Below are positions 9,177-16,752 of a stretch of 64,000 bases of DNA, in pieces. The stretch comes from Candidatus Gastranaerophilales bacterium (GTDB lineage: Bacteria > Cyanobacteriota > Vampirovibrionia > Gastranaerophilales > CAJFVJ01). The notes under the pieces were generated by a model. It did not search any database and was not told where the DNA came from. It worked only from the letters and a program-made list of their open reading frames with translations. Position 1 is the stretch's first letter; the number at the start of each line of letters is the position of its first letter. The stretch covers positions 380,048-444,047 of the forward strand of contig CALUSR010000002.1 in NCBI GenBank assembly GCA_944323485.1. The letters are read 5' to 3'. The position numbers were made by a program, and so were the translations under genes.

Positions 9177-9202
9177 GTAAATATTCAATTTTCAAAAATT
9201 TT

Positions 9203-9373
9203 TTATTCAAAACATTTGTTATGTTTAAATTTGCGGCTGCCTCCTTTTTTGTAAACCTTCGCAAGAGAATAATAAACTCCGCTTACCATCTCGATGTCAC
9301 CTTCTAACTCATCATAAAATTCGTTCATGTCGACTTTGTTTGAGAGATTACTTAAGATGTTACTGTTCTGCAT
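9203..9373 (-). CDS. Small protein, 56 residues, unknown
   Basis: Starts MQNSNILSNLSNKVD and ends KHNKCFE. A near-consensus GGAGGA ribosome site lies 4 bases before the ATG and a perfect terminator follows the stop by 27 bases, which is why this is called despite its size. The middle is acidic (NEFYDELEGDIEMV) and the end basic (KKGGSRKFKHNK). There is no signal peptide or membrane segment, and I do not recognise it. It stands alone between the decayed gene and another small ORF. Confidence 0.6.
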   Translation of the reverse strand: MQNSNILSNLSNKVDMNEFYDELEGDIEMVSGVYYSLAKVYKKGGSRKFKHNKCFE

Positions 9374-9477
9374 TTGTCCTCCAAAATAAATAAACTTGAC
9401 GAGTATCTTGATTACTTTATTCTCTATCGGTTATATTCCACAAATCTTGAGTAAACATTTGTAAAAAATTTCGCAAA

Positions 9478-9660
9478 TTAATCATCAATATCCTCGACCC
9501 ACACCATCACAGAGCGCCTTTCAGGAGAATAATAACTAAAAAAATCAACATATTTTTTGTTACAATAATTCACAGAGCTGAAAGGATTTGTCGCATCAAT
9601 TTTTTTGTCAAAATCCCATACATCATAAACAAATTTTTTCAAAACTTCCACAATGTTCAT
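9478..9660 (-). CDS. Small hypothetical protein, 60 residues
   Basis: Starts MNIVEVLKKFVYDVWDFDKK and ends VMVWVEDIDD. The ATG at 9660 is preferred over a longer frame from 9690 because GAAGGCGG sits 8 bases before it. It is aromatic-rich (three Trp/Tyr clusters) with no membrane segment and no recognised domain. It faces the same way as the small gene at 9203, 104 bases upstream of it. Coding status is moderate: length and ribosome site support it, but there is no homology I can name. Confidence 0.5.
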   Translation of the reverse strand: MNIVEVLKKFVYDVWDFDKKIDATNPFSSVNYCNKKYVDFFSYYSPERRSVMVWVEDIDD

Positions 9661-9796
9661 AATAAAAACCGCCTTCATTAAAACGAACAAAAAGGCTTTT
9701 ATTCTGGTATATTATAGCTTTTTATGTATTGTATTATGACTCCATAATGGAAATTTTTTATTGCACAAATCAGTTATATATTGCTAAAGCGTTTTA

Positions 9797-11257
9797 CTAA
9801 TTTATTAAACTATCCATAAGGTTCAAAAAACCATATTCCTTATACCCGAAGATATCACCAAGAAATGGCGCCTTATCAAAAAATTTATTATCGTAGGGAA
9901 CACCTGCACATACAGCGGCATCAATTTTCAATCCGGAGATTAACCTCCGCTGCCCCTCAAACAAAACAGCATTATAAGAAACAAAAACCACCCTATCATA
10001 CCCTTCAGCCAGTTTATACAGAGATAAAATCTCTTCTTCTTCAGGGTTCAAAGAATATTCTATCTCACAGGAATTTTTCAGCCCCCACAAATCAGAAATC
10101 AGAAATTTATCTGTTTTATAACTGTGGATATCGTTTCTCCCGGGGCGCAATATCAACACTCTGTCAGCTACTGAAAGATGTGTGTTGTTTCTCACTACAG
10201 AAAAAGTTTTTTTTGAAATTTCAAAAACTCTTTCCCTCTCTTTTTTTACATCAAATTTTACATCCTGCTCTTTTATTTTCGATTTCAGGCTCTGTATTTT
10301 TTTATTGGAAAACTTTATTTTTTCAAGAAATTCAGGATTTTCAACAGCATATTTTGCCAGAAAATCAATCAAATTTTCGCTGTTCTTTGTATAATTACGA
10401 AAAATCAGCATATTAACACCGGCATCTATCGCTCTTATGCATGACTCCTCGGGTGAATAATACTTTGCAATCGCCCCCATAACCATATCATCAGAAACAA
10501 CAACACCGTCAAAGCCGAGTTTTTCTCTCAAATAGGAAATAACAACAGGTGATAAAGACGCAGGATTTTTCTCATCAAACGCAGGGTAAATCGCATGTGC
10601 AACCATAACAGCATCAACGCCATGTTTTATTGCCTCTTTGAATGGAGCTATATGCGTTCTTTCCAGTTCATCAAAATCCAAATCTATAACAACCATCCCT
10701 TTATGCGAGTCATCGCAAGAACCGCCATGCCCGGGGAAGTGTTTTGCAGAGGAGAGAATACTATTTGAGCGGAAAATTTCAATGACATTGCCTGAGCAAT
10801 CGCTGACTGTTTGTGGGTTTTGAGAAAAACTTCTGATACCGATTACTGAGTTTTTTTCTTCCGTATTCACATCACAGACCGGTGCAAAATTCATATTTAT
10901 TCCCAAACTCAACAGTTCCCTTGATAGAATATCATAGTGAGAACGAAGAAAACTATTATCATTGCTCGTAGCAATCCCCATAGGTGAAATATAATCAACC
11001 TTATCCTCAAGATTGATTGTTCTCTCTACCAAACCTCCCTCTTGATCAATCGATAAAATCAAAGAATCGTCAGATAAGGATTTGAGGAAATCAACAGTTT
11101 CCCTAAACTTTCTTCTATCCCAAATATTATCGCTAAAAAAAATAACACCGCCCAAACCGTCTTTGATAGCATTCTGAATTTCTACAGATGGATTTTCCCC
11201 CTGAAAGCCTGCTATAAACATATTATTTAAGAGTTTTTTTATTGAATGAGCGTCCAT
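9797..11257 (-). CDS. Glycoside hydrolase family 3, beta-N-acetylhexosaminidase type
   Basis: Likely NagZ-like enzyme cutting GlcNAc from muropeptides or glycans. The 486-residue chain has the family 3 TIM-barrel motifs: LILSIDQEGGLVER (about 80-95), KHFPGHGGS near residue 172 (His in the acid/base loop used by NagZ-type members) and VVSDDMVMG with the nucleophile Asp near 254. The C-terminal 150 residues form a second domain, longer than minimal NagZ. No signal peptide, so probably cytoplasmic. It is divergent from the TPR-like gene. Confidence 0.88.
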   Translation of the reverse strand: MDAHSIKKLLNNMFIAGFQGENPSVEIQNAIKDGLGGVIFFSDNIWDRRKFRETVDFLKSLSDDSLILSIDQEGGLVERTINLEDKVDYISPMGIATSNDNSFLRSHYDILSRELLSLGINMNFAPVCDVNTEEKNSVIGIRSFSQNPQTVSDCSGNVIEIFRSNSILSSAKHFPGHGGSCDDSHKGMVVIDLDFDELERTHIAPFKEAIKHGVDAVMVAHAIYPAFDEKNPASLSPVVISYLREKLGFDGVVVSDDMVMGAIAKYYSPEESCIRAIDAGVNMLIFRNYTKNSENLIDFLAKYAVENPEFLEKIKFSNKKIQSLKSKIKEQDVKFDVKKERERVFEISKKTFSVVRNNTHLSVADRVLILRPGRNDIHSYKTDKFLISDLWGLKNSCEIEYSLNPEEEEILSLYKLAEGYDRVVFVSYNAVLFEGQRRLISGLKIDAAVCAGVPYDNKFFDKAPFLGDIFGYKEYGFLNLMDSLIN

Positions 11258-11348
11258 TTTATGCTAAGTTGAAAAATAATAACTCAAATTATTTTATAAA
11301 ATATCAGATAAAAAATAAACAAAAAACTTTAGGCGGGGGTAGAGGGTA

Positions 11349-11780
11349 ATGCTGAAAAGATTTTTAATACTGTTTCTTTCTTTCTGCGTGTTTGCAGGAA
11401 TATCAAACAATGCATTCGCTGCAAAAAAACAAAAAAAGATGACTGCTGAACAAATTATGCAGGCAAGAGAAGAAACAGAATACCTGAGAAAAAAAATCTA
11501 TGCCCACGGTTTATTCTCTCCTCAGGATAACGAAAAATTAATTAATATAAAAATGCAGCTGGATAACTCAATGCTTATCAGCATAGATCCACAGTTTGCT
11601 CCTATTTATTATCAGCTTGGAATTATCTACAAAGCAAGAGAACTCAAAGATGACGCTATCGACTGCTTCCAAATAATACTTGAAAACTTCTCTGATACTG
11701 CATTCGCACCGAAGGCAAAAAGAGAGCTGCAGAAAATGGGCGTCAACATAAAGGATCCTGCGCTTTCTGCCGGGGAATAA
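11349..11780 (+). CDS. Secreted TPR-like small protein
   Basis: The 143-residue product begins with a clear signal peptide (MLKRFLILFLSFCVFAGISNN, cleavage near NAFA-A, residue 25). A coiled, charged region follows (about 26-70), then one tetratricopeptide-like unit (about 75-115: APIYYQLGIIYKARELKDDAIDCF). Likely a periplasmic or surface protein with a protein-interaction role; the exact function is not predictable. The ribosome site is AGAGGG. It ends before a strong hairpin and converges on the CCA transferase gene. Confidence 0.75.
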   Translation: MLKRFLILFLSFCVFAGISNNAFAAKKQKKMTAEQIMQAREETEYLRKKIYAHGLFSPQDNEKLINIKMQLDNSMLISIDPQFAPIYYQLGIIYKARELKDDAIDCFQIILENFSDTAFAPKAKRELQKMGVNIKDPALSAGE

Positions 11781-11791
11781 AAATATTACAC

Positions 11792-11847
11792 AAAAAATGC
11801 CTCTCAAACTTATAGTTTTTCTATCCAAACTAGTCGGAGGCATTTTT
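11792..11847 (+). terminator. Terminator between convergent genes
   Basis: AAAAAATGCCTC pairs with GGAGGCATTTTT across a ~28-base loop that has its own short pairing (ACTTATAGTTTT). It follows the TPR-like gene and precedes the 3' end of the CCA transferase gene on the other strand. Confidence 0.7.
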
Positions 11848-11902
11848 CGTATTATTACTATAACTTTTTTGGGAGAAATATTCATCACCGGAACAGATAA
11901 TT

Positions 11903-13291
11903 TTATAAAAGGCTTTTTATATACTCAAGTGCATCGTCCTTTGTAACTACATCGCCGTCAAGTTGAGCCTCTTTCAGGGAATTTATCAACTCACCGAGTT
12001 TTGGCGACTGAGGAACTCCGAATATTTCCATAATCTCCGTTCCAGATAAAAGTTTCTCAAGAGGTTTCTGATTTTTCTTGAACTCATAATACCCCTCCAA
12101 AAGCTTTTTCAGTCCTGATATATTGTTATCAACTATATCCTGAGTAATCTCAACACCTCTTGCGCTGAGTCTGTCCGCTTCTGCAAGAAGTATCACATCA
12201 ATCGCTTCATTATCAAGACGTCTATACATCCTGTTTATCGCTCTCTCTGATGTATCTGATTTTATGAGCTGAGAAGGATAGATATGATGTTTTATCAATT
12301 TTTGAACATAAGCAATCTGCGCATTCCCGAATTTTAAACGGCGCAAAATCGGCTTTGCCATCTGCGCTCCGACTTCATCATGTTTTATAAAACGATGTCT
12401 TCCCGTTTCTTCTTCAATTGTCCATGTCGAAGGCTTGCCCAAATCATGAAGAAGGGCTGAAAGTTTGAGATAAGAATATCTGCTCGTACTCCCAAAAGCC
12501 TCAAGAAGATGAGCTTTCACAAAATCGGGCTGAGAAGAAAAATTTTCTTCAATCTGTCTGATTGTTTCTATCGAATGGTCTATCAACCACAGATGATGAT
12601 GCAAATTCGGTGGAACTGACATCTGAGCTTTCAACTCCGGAAAAATCTCAAATAACACCCCGCTGTCTTTCATCTCAGAGATAACATCAGCAGATTTTTC
12701 TCCCTCAAGCAGCTTCATAAATTCAGCGTTAATACGCTCATGCGAGACATGCTTAAGCAAATGTTTGTACTTTACAAGCATATTAATAGTTTCATTGCTT
12801 ATTTCATATCCGAGCTGGGAAGAAAAACGGTACGCTCTCAAAACTCTCAGTGGGTCGTCTTTCATGTTTTTTTCATCAACAGCACGTATAATTCCCCGTT
12901 TCAAATCATCAAGCGAATTTTCGGTATCAATCAAAACATTTTCTCGGAGATTGTATGCAAGCGCATTTATCGTAAAATCCCGATTTTTCAAATCATCAAA
13001 AATATTTTCCCCGCTGCATTTTGCAAAATCAAGGCAGTTAATCTTATCATCAAGAACAACTCTGACTATTTCTCTTTCTTCATCAAGCATAACAAAATGC
13101 GCATCAATACTATCAGAGAGTTTCCGAACAGCTGGAATGATATTTTCGCCAATCAGCACATAATCCCTGTCATAAGACTCTTTTTTGAGAAATTTATCTC
13201 TCAAAAAACCGCCGACCAAAAATATATTCATATCTTCAGGGATAAATGACAGTATCTTTTTTGAAAGTTCATCATCAATCTTCATATTCAT
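11903..13291 (-). CDS. cca: CCA tRNA nucleotidyltransferase / poly(A) polymerase family with HD domain
   Basis: Adds or repairs the 3' CCA end of tRNAs. This matters here because neither tRNA gene in the window encodes CCA. The 462-residue product has the class II nucleotidyltransferase head (FLVGGFLRDKFL about 24-35; DRDYVLIG with the metal carboxylates), RDFTINALAYN (about 104-114), DDPLRVLRAYRF, and an HD domain with ALLHDLGKPSTW near residue 282. The HD domain suggests an added phosphohydrolase activity. The last bases of rsmE overlap its start by 17. Confidence 0.9.
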   Translation of the reverse strand: MNMKIDDELSKKILSFIPEDMNIFLVGGFLRDKFLKKESYDRDYVLIGENIIPAVRKLSDSIDAHFVMLDEEREIVRVVLDDKINCLDFAKCSGENIFDDLKNRDFTINALAYNLRENVLIDTENSLDDLKRGIIRAVDEKNMKDDPLRVLRAYRFSSQLGYEISNETINMLVKYKHLLKHVSHERINAEFMKLLEGEKSADVISEMKDSGVLFEIFPELKAQMSVPPNLHHHLWLIDHSIETIRQIEENFSSQPDFVKAHLLEAFGSTSRYSYLKLSALLHDLGKPSTWTIEEETGRHRFIKHDEVGAQMAKPILRRLKFGNAQIAYVQKLIKHHIYPSQLIKSDTSERAINRMYRRLDNEAIDVILLAEADRLSARGVEITQDIVDNNISGLKKLLEGYYEFKKNQKPLEKLLSGTEIMEIFGVPQSPKLGELINSLKEAQLDGDVVTKDDALEYIKSLL

Positions 13292-14015
13292 AAATCACAC
13301 AGCTCAATGCACTAATAACAGCAGTCTCAGCCCGTAAAATCAAATTACCGAGAGTAACTCCGCAGAAATTATTCTTCTCAAAAAAATCAAGTTCTTCATC
13401 GCAAAATCCGCCCTCAGGACCGATAACAACAAGAATTTTTGACTCTTTTGTATGCTCAATCGACCTCAGCAGCTTTTTCAGGGGGAGAGTTGTGCTGCGC
13501 TCCAAGCAGGCAATTTTTATGTCATACTCATCTAGATTTAACTCCTCCAAAGGGACAATCCTTTCTATAACAGGCATTGAAGAGCGCTCGCACTGCTTGC
13601 AGGTTTCAAAAGCAATCTTATTCCATTTTTCAATTTTCGAACTTATTTCTTTTTCGCTCAAAAACTTCGGCACGGTACGTTTTGTCAACACCGGAATAAT
13701 TCTCGGCGTCCCGAGTTCCACAGCCTTCTGGATTGCTATATCCTGAGCGTTGTTTTTCAAAACACTCTGAGCAAGCGTAAGATTCAAAGATAACTTTCTT
13801 TTTGACTTCTCTTTTCTGAGAACCTGCGCTTTCACCAAACGTTTTGATACCTCTGAAATTTCTGTTTCATAAACAAACTCATCCTCATCAACAAAATTCA
13901 GAATATCACCTTTTTTTATCCTCAAAACACTGACAAGATGCTTCAAATCATCAACATTATCTACAAAAATTTCAGAAGAATTTATCTGTGATTTTTTCAC
14001 AAAAAATTGCGGCAT
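13275..14015 (-). CDS. rsmE: 16S rRNA m3U1498 methyltransferase RsmE
   Basis: SPOUT-class methyltransferase acting on U1498 of 16S rRNA in the 30S subunit. The 246-residue product has the N-terminal PUA-like domain (about 1-70) and the trefoil-knot domain with VVIGPEGGFCDEEL (about 187-200) and LGNLILRAETAVISAL (about 220-236), both signatures of the family. It overlaps the following cca gene and sits 2 bases after the racemase gene, forming a three-gene minus-strand operon. Confidence 0.93.
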   Translation of the reverse strand: MPQFFVKKSQINSSEIFVDNVDDLKHLVSVLRIKKGDILNFVDEDEFVYETEISEVSKRLVKAQVLRKEKSKRKLSLNLTLAQSVLKNNAQDIAIQKAVELGTPRIIPVLTKRTVPKFLSEKEISSKIEKWNKIAFETCKQCERSSMPVIERIVPLEELNLDEYDIKIACLERSTTLPLKKLLRSIEHTKESKILVVIGPEGGFCDEELDFFEKNNFCGVTLGNLILRAETAVISALSCVIYEYED

Positions 14016-14017
14016 AA

Positions 14018-14722
14018 CTACTCTTTTATCTCCTTTGCCAGAGCCTTTTCAACGGCAGCCAAACAGTGAACTTCCGTTGTGTTTATTATCGGAAGGGACG
14101 ATGTTTTGATAATATTCGGAAGCTCGGTACAACCGAGAACTACTGCCTCAGCACCGTTATTGCGGCAATTATCAATAATCTCAAGCAATTTGTTTTTCGA
14201 TTCATCGAATATCAATCCTTTGCATAACTCATCAAATATAATCCTGTGAACTTCATCCTGAGAAGCTTCATCAGGTACTATCACATCCAAATTGTATTCA
14301 TCAGCCAGCTTTTCAAGATAAAATCCGTCCTTTTGCATTGTAAACTTTGTCCCTAAAAGGGCAACCCTTGAATAATTTTCTTTCAAAATTGCCTCTGCCG
14401 TCGCATCTGCAATATGCAAAAGAGGGATGTTAACCGAGTTTGCGACATGCGGTGCAACCTTATGCATTGTATTTGTCGCAATGAGAAGAAAATCAGCACC
14501 GCATTTTTCAAGTTTTACAGCAGTTTGAGAGAGGATTTCTGCCATCTTTGTCCACTCACCATTATGCTGGAGTTCTTCTATTTCTTGAAAATCATAACTT
14601 TCAATAAACATAGAGGCAGAATGCACTCCGCCGAGACGTTTGTTTACCTCGCTGTTTATAATCCGATAATATTCAATTGTCGACTCCCAGGACATCCCCC
14701 CGATAATACCGATTTTCTTCAT
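14018..14722 (-). CDS. Aspartate/glutamate racemase family protein, YgeA-like
   Basis: Predicted PLP-independent amino-acid racemase of 234 residues. The N-terminal MKKIGIIGGMSWESTIEYY is typical. The first catalytic motif reads ATNTMHK (about 83-89), with Thr where aspartate racemases have Cys; the second is VLGCTELP with Cys present. This Thr/Cys arrangement is known from E. coli YgeA, a broad-range racemase, so the protein is probably active with altered specificity. An AAGGAG site precedes the ATG. First gene of the racemase-rsmE-cca operon. Confidence 0.82.
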   Translation of the reverse strand: MKKIGIIGGMSWESTIEYYRIINSEVNKRLGGVHSASMFIESYDFQEIEELQHNGEWTKMAEILSQTAVKLEKCGADFLLIATNTMHKVAPHVANSVNIPLLHIADATAEAILKENYSRVALLGTKFTMQKDGFYLEKLADEYNLDVIVPDEASQDEVHRIIFDELCKGLIFDESKNKLLEIIDNCRNNGAEAVVLGCTELPNIIKTSSLPIINTTEVHCLAAVEKALAKEIKE

Positions 14723-14876
14723 CTTTTCTCCTTCTTTATCTTTTTTAATTATAAATTAAAAAAAGATTGTCTACTCCATTCGGATGATTTGAAAAAACAG
14801 AATTAAATACACCCAAAAAGCTTGTTATTATTGACTTTTTGTCATCTAAAAATTTGTTTTTGTAAAACTAAAGTAT

Positions 14877-14903
14877 TAAAGAATGTAAACTTTGGTTCGA
14901 TAA
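14877..14903 (+). promoter_or_regulatory. Sigma-28 (FliA)-type promoter for flagellin
   Basis: TAAA (14877-14880), exactly 15 bases, then TTCGATAA (14896-14903), against the FliA consensus TAAA-N15-GCCGATAA. It lies about 85 bases upstream of the flagellin ATG, giving a leader of roughly 75 bases that ends in AAGGAG. Known sigma-28 rules plus position give good support. Confidence 0.75.
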
Positions 14904-14988
14904 AAAAATATGTGAGTTGATTAAAAGAGAAACATCAACTCTGAAATCAGAATTTAGATAAGTAATAAAAATTAAGGAGAGTAGAAAC

Positions 14989-15840
14989 ATGCCAATTACT
15001 ATCAATTCAAACACAGCATCTCTGGTTTCTCAAAGGCATTTGACTAACAGTACAAATCTTTTGACGAAAACCTATGAACGTTTGTCAACAGGATTAAGAA
15101 TTAACAGAGCCGGCGATGATGCGGCAGGCTTATCAATTTCAGAAGCATTGCAAGGTCAAATCAGCGGTTATTCAATGGCTGAAAGAAACTGTCAGGACGG
15201 ATTGAATGCTATCAACATTGCAGCAGACTCACTTGGAGGAATAAGCGACCACATCCAACGTATCAGAGAACTATGCGTTCAAGCTGCTAACGGTGTTTAC
15301 TCAAGTTCAGAAAGAAGTATGATTCTGACAGAAATTTTTGAAAGATTGGAAGACATCAACCAGCAGGCTAAAATCACTAAATTTAATGATACACCTCTTT
15401 TGACAGGTGAAACAGAACACTTGATTCTTCAAATCGGTGCAAACAGCGAATTGAGCACAAACACTATCGATTTAGGACGTGCTTTGCCGACGGTAAACGC
15501 TACAGTTCTCGGAATTGCTCTCGACAAAAACACCGTAAGCGGCGGTAACTGGACACCTGATATCATCAGAAACTACCTTGACACTCTTGATGAAGCCCTC
15601 ACAAAATTGACTACAGCAGGCGCCCAAATCGGTGCTATGCAAAACAGATTGGAAGCTAACCTCCAAAATCTGGATGTTATGACTCAAAACATAACAGAAG
15701 CTAACTCAAGAATTATAGATACGGATATTGCTGAAGAAACGGCAAATATGACAACCCAGCAGGTTCGTCAACAGGCAGCAGCCTCAGTACTTGCACAGGT
15801 AAATCAACTTCCAGCAATAGCTCTAACATTATTACAATAG
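14989..15840 (+). CDS. Flagellin, short form (283 residues)
   Basis: Filament subunit. It begins MPITINSNTASLVSQRHL and has the conserved D0/D1 N-terminal segments (about 1-150: RLSTGLRINRAGDDAAGLSI, GLNAINIAADSL, ELCVQAANG) and C-terminal D1/D0 (about 195-283: NRLEANLQNL, IIDTDIAEETANM, ending ALTLLQ). The central variable region is almost absent. Two cysteines, Cys68 and Cys96, lie in D1 helices, which is unusual since filament subunits usually lack cysteine. It is transcribed from a sigma-28-type promoter. Whether other flagellar genes exist cannot be seen here. Confidence 0.93.
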   Translation: MPITINSNTASLVSQRHLTNSTNLLTKTYERLSTGLRINRAGDDAAGLSISEALQGQISGYSMAERNCQDGLNAINIAADSLGGISDHIQRIRELCVQAANGVYSSSERSMILTEIFERLEDINQQAKITKFNDTPLLTGETEHLILQIGANSELSTNTIDLGRALPTVNATVLGIALDKNTVSGGNWTPDIIRNYLDTLDEALTKLTTAGAQIGAMQNRLEANLQNLDVMTQNITEANSRIIDTDIAEETANMTTQQVRQQAAASVLAQVNQLPAIALTLLQ

Positions 15841-15885
15841 GCGGTTAATTAATCCTTAACCCCCTACATATACTCTCCTTATATT

Positions 15886-15909
15886 ACGCCGGCTTATGCC
15901 GGCTTTTTA
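15886..15909 (+). terminator. Terminator of the short flagellin gene
   Basis: GCCGGC-TTAT-GCCGGC stem followed by five T's, 45 bases after the flagellin stop. The T tract exists only on the plus side, so it serves the plus-strand gene. Confidence 0.85.
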
Positions 15910-15920
15910 TTTTGTTTTTT

Positions 15921-16736
15921 TTAAAAACCTATCAATATGCGCATAAGCTGATATTCATTATTGCTGTTCTGTGTCATCAAAGCAGTTGTTGCATCTGCAA
16001 GAATTTGATTATGCACGAGATTTGACGTTTCTTTTGCGATATCGGTATCCATGATTATTGACTTTGCATCGGATAGATTTTCTATTTTTATTTCATTCGA
16101 CTCAACAATTGACTCGAGGATATTCGAATTTGCTCCGACGTAAGCTATTTTATCATTAACCTCGCCTAAGAGAGCTTCAATTTTGTCTATACTCTCTCTT
16201 GAGGCTTCACCTGATGACAAATCAACACTTATATCAGTAATATCAAGAGATGTATCAAGTGTAATGCTCGACGATGACTCCGTTGAGTCGCCTATTTGAA
16301 GGACTATCTCCGCACTTTGAGAGGTGGAATCGCCAAAAAGCTTTATGTCATTAAATTTTGTTGAATCTTTTGTTTGTTTTATATGTTCGATTATCTGGTC
16401 AGCTTCTGCCTGCAAAACAGCTCTTTCAGAATCGGAATAAAGACCATTAGCAGCCTGAACAGACAATTCTTTAAGTTTTTGCAAAGATGAACCGATTGAA
16501 TTGAGAGAATCACCTGCTATAGACAGGACATTTATTCCTGTCTGAATATTGCTGTTTGCCTGATTCAGACCCCGTATTCGAGAATTCATTCCCGTTGACA
16601 GAGCAAGCCCCGCAGCATCATCTCCGGCATTGTTTATCTTCAATCCCGTCGCAAGACGTTCAAGAGATTTATTTATTTGCTTGTTTACCTTCGACAAGCT
16701 TCTTTGCAAAATAGAATCGATATTCATATTACTCAT
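15921..16736 (-). CDS. Flagellin-family protein, 271 residues
   Basis: Second flagellin paralogue, distinct from the plus-strand one. The N-terminal D0/D1 (about 1-135) contains RLATGLKINNAGDDAAGLAL and LKELSVQAANGLYSDSERA. The C-terminal part (about 145-271) has VLQIGDSTESSSSITLDTSL, MDTDIAKETSNLV and ends RILIGF. It resembles the giant flagellin just upstream more than the short one, notably in the VLQIG-x-D and TLDTSLD segment. No cysteine. An AAGGATGG site lies 7 bases before the ATG; the giant gene ends 16 bases upstream, so the two are probably co-transcribed. Confidence 0.9.
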   Translation of the reverse strand: MSNMNIDSILQRSLSKVNKQINKSLERLATGLKINNAGDDAAGLALSTGMNSRIRGLNQANSNIQTGINVLSIAGDSLNSIGSSLQKLKELSVQAANGLYSDSERAVLQAEADQIIEHIKQTKDSTKFNDIKLFGDSTSQSAEIVLQIGDSTESSSSITLDTSLDITDISVDLSSGEASRESIDKIEALLGEVNDKIAYVGANSNILESIVESNEIKIENLSDAKSIIMDTDIAKETSNLVHNQILADATTALMTQNSNNEYQLMRILIGF

Positions 16737-16752
16737 ACGACGACCATCCTTA

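Noticed and set aside
9076-9264. ORFs over the terminator region on both strands
   Set aside because: They read through the perfect hairpin at 9143-9176 and have low-complexity Lys/Phe/Ile sequence; the 56-residue ORF at 9203-9373 has the real ribosome site.
15886-15909. Terminator serving both convergent flagellin genes
   Set aside because: The T tract is only on the plus side; the minus strand after the stem has no T-run.
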